Assembly (NCBI RefSeq): GCF_000949475.1
Contig: NZ_JRHC01000001.1
Location: 806,001-870,000 of the forward strand
Direction of reading: 5' to 3'
Origin: Draconibacterium sediminis
GTDB lineage: Bacteria; Bacteroidota; Bacteroidia; Bacteroidales; Prolixibacteraceae
DNA length: 64,000 bases
The translations under genes were made by a program, and so were the position numbers. The notes beneath the pieces were generated by a model. It had not been told where the DNA came from. It searched no databases and saw only the letters and a list, made by a program, of their open reading frames with translations. Positions 58,864 to 64,000 of this stretch are shown piece by piece. Position 1 is the stretch's first letter. Each line of letters starts with the position of its first letter.

Positions 58864-59640
58864 TTATTGATTCATTTGTTCTTTCAGCCATTTGGGGCGG
58901 TTGGTTGTAATTCCGGTTACGCCAATGTTGGTAAGGCGCTGTGCTTCTTCCGGGTCGTCGATGGTCCACGAAAGCACTTCCAGATCAAGATCTTTGGCCT
59001 GTGCCATAATTTCTTCGTCGATAACCGAATATTTTAAGTTAACTCCGGCAAGTCCTTCAGCCACGGCCTCTTCCATTTTTTTCTTCAGGCCCGGTTTAAC
59101 AGAACTCAGCCAGTAGCATTTGTTATCGGGAAATTCTTTATGCGCTGCAACAATGGTTTTCCAGCCAAAGCTGATAAAAACAATCTGTTCTTTTTTATCG
59201 CTTTTTTCCACAACACGGCTAAGTGCAGGAATAATTTCATCGCCACCGGCTTTTATCTCAACCACCAGTGTTTTTCCATCAGGAACGGTTTCAATTATCT
59301 CCGACAGGAAAGGCAACTTCTCCCCTTTAAATTCTTCCCCTTTCCAAACGCCGGCGTCCAAATCGCGCAGCAGGATAGATGGTGTTTTGGCAATGGTAAG
59401 ATTTGTTTTTCCGTAGCAGGTACGTTTGGTGTCATTGTCGTGAATAACGATTACGCGGTTGTCTTTCGTCAGGTGAATATCCACTTCAACAGCATCGGCT
59501 CCAAGTTCCCATGCCAGTTTTGCCGAAGCCACTGTGTTTTCAGGTGCCAGATACGAAGCTCCGCGGTGAGCAATAAATGTATTTTGAGCCATTATAGAAA
59601 TTCCTGTTAAAAGCAAAATTAGTGTGAGTGTTGTTTTCAT
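58864..59640 (-). CDS. Exported glycerophosphodiester phosphodiesterase
   Basis: 258 residues with a signal peptide (about 1-18). The GDPD core is AHRGASYLAPENTVASAKLA, EVDIHLTKDNRVIVIHDND, with both His residues and the calcium ligands Glu and Asp, and ends with LDLEVLSWTIDDPEEAQRLTN. It hydrolyses glycerophosphodiesters in the periplasm. Its leader matches the ccoS leader. No pstS or phoU gene is nearby. Confidence 0.92.
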   Translation of the reverse strand: MKTTLTLILLLTGISIMAQNTFIAHRGASYLAPENTVASAKLAWELGADAVEVDIHLTKDNRVIVIHDNDTKRTCYGKTNLTIAKTPSILLRDLDAGVWKGEEFKGEKLPFLSEIIETVPDGKTLVVEIKAGGDEIIPALSRVVEKSDKKEQIVFISFGWKTIVAAHKEFPDNKCYWLSSVKPGLKKKMEEAVAEGLAGVNLKYSVIDEEIMAQAKDLDLEVLSWTIDDPEEAQRLTNIGVTGITTNRPKWLKEQMNQ

Positions 59641-59738
59641 CTAATTAAAATTATTTGTTTTCTAAGGAATAAGATGGAACTCGCATTGTTTTAAGCATAA
59701 TCCTGGAGGAAAAGAACTTACATGCTCGTTTCATATTT
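59641..59738 (-). promoter_or_regulatory. Leader element shared with ccoS
   Basis: On the minus strand, ATGAAACGAGCATG, a variable middle with a GCAT...ATGC inverted repeat, then AGTTCCATCTTAT and an A/T-rich run to TTTTAATTAGATG. The order, sequence and distance to the start codon (28 bases between) agree with the leader at 32271-32366. Confidence 0.55.
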
Positions 59739-59846
59739 CCTGTTTTCATCAACCGAATATAGAGATATTTTTAGCGAATGTAAGCTTAAAAGTGTAGTTT
59801 TGAAAAGGCTTTTTAAGCTATTTTAACAGGGCTTGCAGTACACGCA

Positions 59847-60782
59847 ATGAGCAAATCGAAAAAAGAAAATCAAAAATTATCAGGGCTTTTCGGGTATGGC
59901 GGGAAATGGGCCGTCGTGGTTATGTTAAAAGTCATTGCCTTGCTTCCCTTTGGCTGTTTGTATTTTCTGTCGGATGTGTTGTACCTGGTAATAAAAGACC
60001 TTGTAAAGTACCGCAACGAAGTGATTACAGATAATTTAATACACGCCTTTCCGGAGAAAAGTGCCGGTGAGATTTTACAGCTTCGGAATAAGTTTTACCG
60101 CTATTTCTGCGATGTGTCGTTAGAGAGTATTAAACTTTACCGATTGTCGGAAAAGGAACTGAAGAAACGTGTAAAATTCTCAGGTGCCGAGGAACTAAAC
60201 GATTTAGCTGAAAAACGAAATGGTGCCCTGTTACTGGCATTTCATTACAATAACTGGGAATGGTCGGGGGCTTTGCAGCAAGAATTAAACTGTAAGTTGC
60301 TTATGGTGTACAACAAAATGCGCGACAACGAACCAATGGACAACTTTTTGAAGAAAGCGCGCGAACGTTGGGGAGGAGAAGCCGTTCAGATGGGGCGTGC
60401 TGCAAAAGTTAGCTTTCGTTATTTTGAGCAGCAACAGCCGGTGTTGGTTGGCCTAATTGCCGACCAGCGTGCACTGGCCAGCTCGCCAATGTGGGCGGTA
60501 TTTATGAACCGTGAAGCTGCCTTTTTCAGCGGCCCGGTGAAAATTGCGCGAAAAACCAATCAGCCCATATTTTTTCAGCAGGCTAAACGCCTGGGGCGGG
60601 GGATGTACGAATACAGTTACTCGTTGCTGGTAGACAAACCTGCACAAACCGATGACCGGGAAATTTTGTTGCGCTACATCGAAAAAATGGAGGAAGTGAT
60701 AAAATCGAATCCGGAGTATTATCTTTGGAGCCACAAACGATGGAAGCACAAACGCCCGGAGGGCACAGCTTTAATTCAATAG
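59847..60782 (+). CDS. LpxL/HtrB-type lipid A acyltransferase, first copy
   Basis: 311 residues with one N-terminal helix (about 20-45). The catalytic motif H-x4-E is HYNNWEW after LLLAFHY, and LVGLIADQ is the second. It transfers an acyl chain to lipid A or another lipid. The first part KYRNEVITDNLIHAFPEKSA is like the second copy. Not clearly LpxL or LpxM; Bacteroidota acyltransferases of this group are poorly assigned. Confidence 0.87.
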   Translation: MSKSKKENQKLSGLFGYGGKWAVVVMLKVIALLPFGCLYFLSDVLYLVIKDLVKYRNEVITDNLIHAFPEKSAGEILQLRNKFYRYFCDVSLESIKLYRLSEKELKKRVKFSGAEELNDLAEKRNGALLLAFHYNNWEWSGALQQELNCKLLMVYNKMRDNEPMDNFLKKARERWGGEAVQMGRAAKVSFRYFEQQQPVLVGLIADQRALASSPMWAVFMNREAAFFSGPVKIARKTNQPIFFQQAKRLGRGMYEYSYSLLVDKPAQTDDREILLRYIEKMEEVIKSNPEYYLWSHKRWKHKRPEGTALIQ

Positions 60783-60791
60783 TTTTTTAGT

Positions 60792-61736
60792 ATGGTTGAC
60801 GAGAGCTTACGCAAAAAAGATAAACGCTATTACGAAGGTTTTTTTAAACGCCTGTTAAACGGTGGTGTAGTGCTGCTGTTAAAATTTATTTCGGTGCTGC
60901 CATTTTGGGTCATTTACGGCATTGCCGAATTTTTCTACCTGGTGGTTCGGTATGTTCTCGGCTACCGGAAAAAGGTGATTCTTGATAATCTTCGCCATTC
61001 CTTTCCGGAGAAAAGCGAGGAGGAGATTCATAAAATTATGCACCGCTATTACCGTCATTTTTGCGATTTTTCGCTCGAAACAATCAAGCTGCACAGCATG
61101 AGCGAAAAGCAGATGGATAAGCGCCTGAAAGTTACAGGTTTGGAAGAGGCACAACAATATGCCCGGGAAGGACGAAGTATTATGCTGCTCGGATTTCATT
61201 ACAATAACTGGGAGTGGTGCAGCTCTATTCAAACCAAATCGGCGCATAAACTGCTGATGATTGTGAACCCGATTCGGGGAAATATGGCTTTTGAAAAATA
61301 CATTGAACACTCGCGAAGTAAGTGGGGTGGCGAATCGGTGCCGGTGCACAAATCGGCACGCGCAGCAATCGAGTATGTGCGACGTGGCGAACCGGCCGTG
61401 TTGTGGTTGGCGGCCGATCAAACGCCAGCAGCCAATTCACCGTTCTGGACCGTGTTTTTAAACCGCGAAGCACCGTTTTTTACCGGCCCCGAAAAGATTG
61501 CCATTAAAACCAATCAGCCCATATTTTTCCTGCATCTGAAAAAGCTAAAGCGCGGCCATTACGAAGCTCATTTTACACAACTTATCAAAGACCCGTCGAA
61601 AGTAGAATCGAAAGATATTTTGCTGACCTACATTCGGAAAATGGAGGAAGTGATACGCGAAACACCCGAATATTATTTATGGTCGCACCGCCGGTGGAAA
61701 CATACACGCCCCGAAGGAATTGAACTTACCGTGTAG
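60792..61736 (+). CDS. LpxL/HtrB-type lipid A acyltransferase, second copy
   Basis: 314 residues, a close paralogue of the previous gene nine bases upstream: YRKKVILDNLRHSFPEKSEE, FHYNNWEWCSS, LAADQTP, NREAPFFTGPEKIAIKTNQP and the common end YYLWSHRRWKHTRPEG. Both keep the H-x4-E motif. A tandem duplication with two active-looking copies suggests two acyl positions or acceptors (inference). Confidence 0.87.
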   Translation: MVDESLRKKDKRYYEGFFKRLLNGGVVLLLKFISVLPFWVIYGIAEFFYLVVRYVLGYRKKVILDNLRHSFPEKSEEEIHKIMHRYYRHFCDFSLETIKLHSMSEKQMDKRLKVTGLEEAQQYAREGRSIMLLGFHYNNWEWCSSIQTKSAHKLLMIVNPIRGNMAFEKYIEHSRSKWGGESVPVHKSARAAIEYVRRGEPAVLWLAADQTPAANSPFWTVFLNREAPFFTGPEKIAIKTNQPIFFLHLKKLKRGHYEAHFTQLIKDPSKVESKDILLTYIRKMEEVIRETPEYYLWSHRRWKHTRPEGIELTV

Positions 61737-61771
61737 CGTTGCGGTATATTTGAAATGAAAAAATCCTGCAA

Positions 61772-62155
61772 ATGAAAGCGATACAATTATTCAGCATTGT
61801 TGTTTTTGTTTTTTGCGTGGCCTGTAATTCGGAGGTTAAAAATTACGAACCGGGCATGCAGGATAAGCCGGCCAGTGTTTTGGTTTTCGACAAAACAAAG
61901 TGGCAAACCAAAGAGGGGAGGAACTACCCTTTTCGCGATAAAATGGTTAACGATGTGGTTTACAACGACACTATCCGATCGCTTCAGCAATCGCAAATTA
62001 TTGATTTGTTTGGCGAGCCCGACCGGAGCAACGACAACTACATTTATTATCTGATTAAACAGGAGCGGCTGCTTTTCTGGCCGCTGCACAGCAAATTTAT
62101 GGTGGTAAAGTTTAAGGACGATTCAACGGTTGATTGGATCAGGATTCATCAGTAG
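61772..62155 (+). CDS. Small lipoprotein with BamE-like fold
   Basis: 127 residues: lipobox VFCVAC (C18), a polar linker and a small beta-rich domain with QIIDLFGEPDRSNDNYIYYL and FMVVKFKDDSTVDWIRIHQ. The I(I/L)xLFGEPD segment and the final strands are like SmpA/BamE. It follows the acyltransferases on the same strand by 35 bases. Role unknown. Confidence 0.6.
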   Translation: MKAIQLFSIVVFVFCVACNSEVKNYEPGMQDKPASVLVFDKTKWQTKEGRNYPFRDKMVNDVVYNDTIRSLQQSQIIDLFGEPDRSNDNYIYYLIKQERLLFWPLHSKFMVVKFKDDSTVDWIRIHQ

Positions 62156-62685
62156 AATCTAAAAAGAATCCAGCGGATTCTCATATTTATAGCAAATTCA
62201 AATTCACATGATAGGTACGACTCCGGCCGGAGTCGAATCTTTTTTCATTAGAAACATACTTTAAATATTTGATGCCTCCGGCATAACAAAAGACAACTAC
62301 CCCTTGTTAAAAACGAGGCTTTTCCAAATGAAAATCCAACCCCGACGGGGTTGTAATTCTACAGGTATATTCTCATTATTATAATCAAACTCCGATGGAG
62401 TTTTCTTTCGGCTATTTAAAATCCGGTACGGTAGAGTTTAGTAAAAGAGAGTTGAAGGTTGTTGACGATAACCCGGTACGGGTTAGATACCACAGCTCCC
62501 CTTTCTTCGTAACGAGAGGCAGGAGAACCCGGAGAATTATCTAATTTCTTAAATGCCAAATCTAAAATTAAACAGGTGTTTGCTGAATATCAGGTAATAT
62601 TGAAAATGGAAATTTGGTTTATAGTAGCCAGAGTTCGACTATAAAATAACAAAACATAATAAATCGGTAAAACCAACTTAACTTT
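62156..62685. repeat. Gene-free spacer with five different palindromes
   Basis: 530 bases carry GACTCCGGCCGGAGTC (62219-62234), ATGCCTCCGGCAT (62272-62284), CAACCCCGACGGGGTTG (62337-62353), AAACTCCGATGGAGTTT (62387-62403) and TAACCCGGTACGGGTTA (62468-62484), about 35-65 bases apart. The last two recur, in the same order, at 5163-5228. No credible ORF. It probably represents a nested cluster of dispersed palindromic elements. Confidence 0.65.
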
Positions 62686-64000
62686 ATGAAAAAACTTTCA
62701 TTTTTATCACTCATTTTGCTGCTATTGGCGGCATGTAGTCCTGAACCAAACCAGGATATGGTACTCAACGATCTTGAGTATTTCGAAACACAAGGCGTAA
62801 ATGTATTGGTGTACAGTAACCTTTTTACCGGAGGCTTTAACGACGAGAAAAACGCCGGTATTGAATTGATCCACCATGGAGTAAGAACCGCACAAGGTGG
62901 GGCCGTGCGACTTTCGCATACCCCGGAGCAGTGGGATCTGGTGCCTGAAATACCAACCCGAACAGTTGACAGTGTAAGCAACAGTATTTCGGCAACCTTA
63001 CGGTACGATGATTACGATTTCGACTCGCGTGTGGTTGTTACAGCTAAGGGCAAAGGTGTTGAGATATCTGTTTTTCTCGACGAACCACTTCCTGAATCTG
63101 TAGAAGGGAGCGCCGGGTTTAACCTCGAGTTTTTGCCTTCGCAATACTGGGGCAAAACCTATTTAATGGATGGGCGTATTAACCGCTTTTCGCGCTACGT
63201 GGCAAGTAATACCATTACAAGGCCCAACAGCGAAAAACCCAAACAATATAAAGGATATGTAACTTCCGACGACAGGGGAACCGGCAAATTTATCGATCCG
63301 CTTCCGCTCGAAACCGGGCGTACAATGCTGCTTGCTCCCGATGAGCCCGAACGTATGGTGAAAATCACTTCTGCTGATGCCGACATTATGCTTTTTGATG
63401 GCCGTGTGCTGGCCCAAAACGGCTGGTATGTAGTTCGTAGTTTGCTTCCGGCCGGAAAAACAGGCAAAGTTTTAACCTGGACCGTTGAGCCCAATGCCGT
63501 TAAAGGCTGGGTAAGAGAGCCCAATATTGGTTTCTCGCAGGTGGGCTACCTGCCTTCGCAACAAAAGGTTTCGGTTATTGAACTCGACAAAAAAGACGAA
63601 CCGCTTGCAAAAGCCTCTATTTACAGGGTAGGCGAAGATGGTAATGCCACCGAAGTATTCCGCGGCAATATCGAATCATGGGGCGACTATTATAAATATC
63701 ACTACGTGAAATTCGATTTTTCTTCTGTTGAAACACCCGGTATTTACTACATTCAGTATGGCGACTTTAAAACCAATAACTTTATTATAGAAGACAACGT
63801 TTACGATTGGATTACCGATGCCACCAGCGATGTTTGGATACCAATTCATATGAACCACATGTATGTGAACGAAGCGTACAGGGTTTGGCACGGCGAACCT
63901 TTTAAAGAAGGCTACTTGCAGGCTCCGCCAAATACTGATCACTTCGATTTGCATAGCCAGGGGCCAACAACCGATACCAAATACAAAGCGCTGGAAACCA
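62686..64000 (+). CDS. Secreted GH9-like glycosidase, N-terminal part
   Basis: The frame starts MKKLSFLSLILLLLAACSPE (lipoprotein signal, C17) and is open to the end of the window (438 codons seen). After an N-terminal beta-domain it has the CelD_N-like Ig domain near 285-375 (IGFSQVGYLPSQQKVSVIEL, SSVETPGIYYIQYGDF), then WITDATSDVWIPIHMNHMYV, as in the start of a GH9 catalytic domain. An endo- or exo-glucanase is likely. The catalytic residues lie outside. Confidence 0.75.
   Translation, partial: MKKLSFLSLILLLLAACSPEPNQDMVLNDLEYFETQGVNVLVYSNLFTGGFNDEKNAGIELIHHGVRTAQGGAVRLSHTPEQWDLVPEIPTRTVDSVSNSISATLRYDDYDFDSRVVVTAKGKGVEISVFLDEPLPESVEGSAGFNLEFLPSQYWGKTYLMDGRINRFSRYVASNTITRPNSEKPKQYKGYVTSDDRGTGKFIDPLPLETGRTMLLAPDEPERMVKITSADADIMLFDGRVLAQNGWYVVRSLLPAGKTGKVLTWTVEPNAVKGWVREPNIGFSQVGYLPSQQKVSVIELDKKDEPLAKASIYRVGEDGNATEVFRGNIESWGDYYKYHYVKFDFSSVETPGIYYIQYGDFKTNNFIIEDNVYDWITDATSDVWIPIHMNHMYVNEAYRVWHGEPFKEGYLQAPPNTDHFDLHSQGPTTDTKYKALET

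Overview
The window is about 64 kb of chromosome from a Bacteroidota bacterium. A marine or sediment Bacteroidia lineage near Marinilabiliales/Prolixibacteraceae fits best, but this is an inference and no rRNA gene is present to test it. The signs are promoters of the TTTG / TAnnTTTG type, near absence of Shine-Dalgarno sites, a fused ccoN-ccoO gene, NrfD-type electron-transfer modules, the block rsfS-ftsH-LUD-DUF2007-cdsA-pssA, Spondin_N lipoproteins, and intergenic spacers full of short dispersed repeats. No tRNA, rRNA, CRISPR array, integrase or transposase gene was found.

Layout. 1-2.7 kb: end of a sulfur-related operon (NrfD-type subunit, two YeeE/YedE transporters, two membrane-anchored rhodanese-like proteins that lack the catalytic cysteine but end in GGC). 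2.7-5.2 kb: a structured RNA, an NtrC-type regulator without a DNA-binding domain, and a repeat-filled gap. 5.2-10.2 kb (minus): rsfS, ftsH, LUD protein, DUF2007, cdsA, pssA. 10.2-17.2 kb: birA, pyrE, NUDIX hydrolase, a TlpA-like protein, coaD and an SLC12-like transporter. 17.3-23.5 kb (minus): one GT2 glycosyltransferase and three GT-C-like membrane proteins. 23.6-35.5 kb (minus): a complete cbb3 oxidase locus (ccoS, ccoNO-cyt c, ccoQ, ccoP, ccoG, ccoH, TauE-like, ccoI) preceded by a Fe-S / NrfD / cytochrome c module. 36.2-41.7 kb (plus, divergent): sco, caa3 oxidase subunits I, III, IV, II, then ctaB. 41.8-48 kb: DEAD helicase, a small secreted protein, a Spondin_N lipoprotein, and a PhoR/PhoB-like two-component system. 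48.3-51.2 kb: an AT-rich island of three secreted-protein genes that looks like a cassette array. 51.4-62.2 kb: mnmA, yicC, gmk, nadD, a LuxR regulator, a ChaN-like protein, a PHB-depolymerase-like esterase, a methyltransferase, a glycerophosphodiesterase, two tandem LpxL-type acyltransferases and a BamE-like lipoprotein. The end holds the start of a GH9-like secreted glycosidase.

How the genes work together. The 23.6-41.7 kb respiratory block is the functional core. The Fe-S/NrfD/cytochrome c module could oxidise quinol and feed cbb3, while the divergent caa3 operon supplies a second terminal oxidase. Both transcripts start from one 671-bp control region.

Most interesting signals. (1) A structured RNA occurs twice, each time 3' of a gene and ending in a terminator; compensatory base changes support the helices. 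(2) Paired rhodanese-like proteins share a selected C-terminal VRRREKTxVAAGGC tail that looks like a sulfur carrier. (3) A three-gene cassette-like array has recurrent boundary elements but no integrase. (4) Pho-box-like direct repeats lie at matching positions upstream of the two-component system and of the Spondin_N gene. (5) A leader of about 100 bp is shared by ccoS and the glycerophosphodiesterase gene, at the same distance from both start codons.
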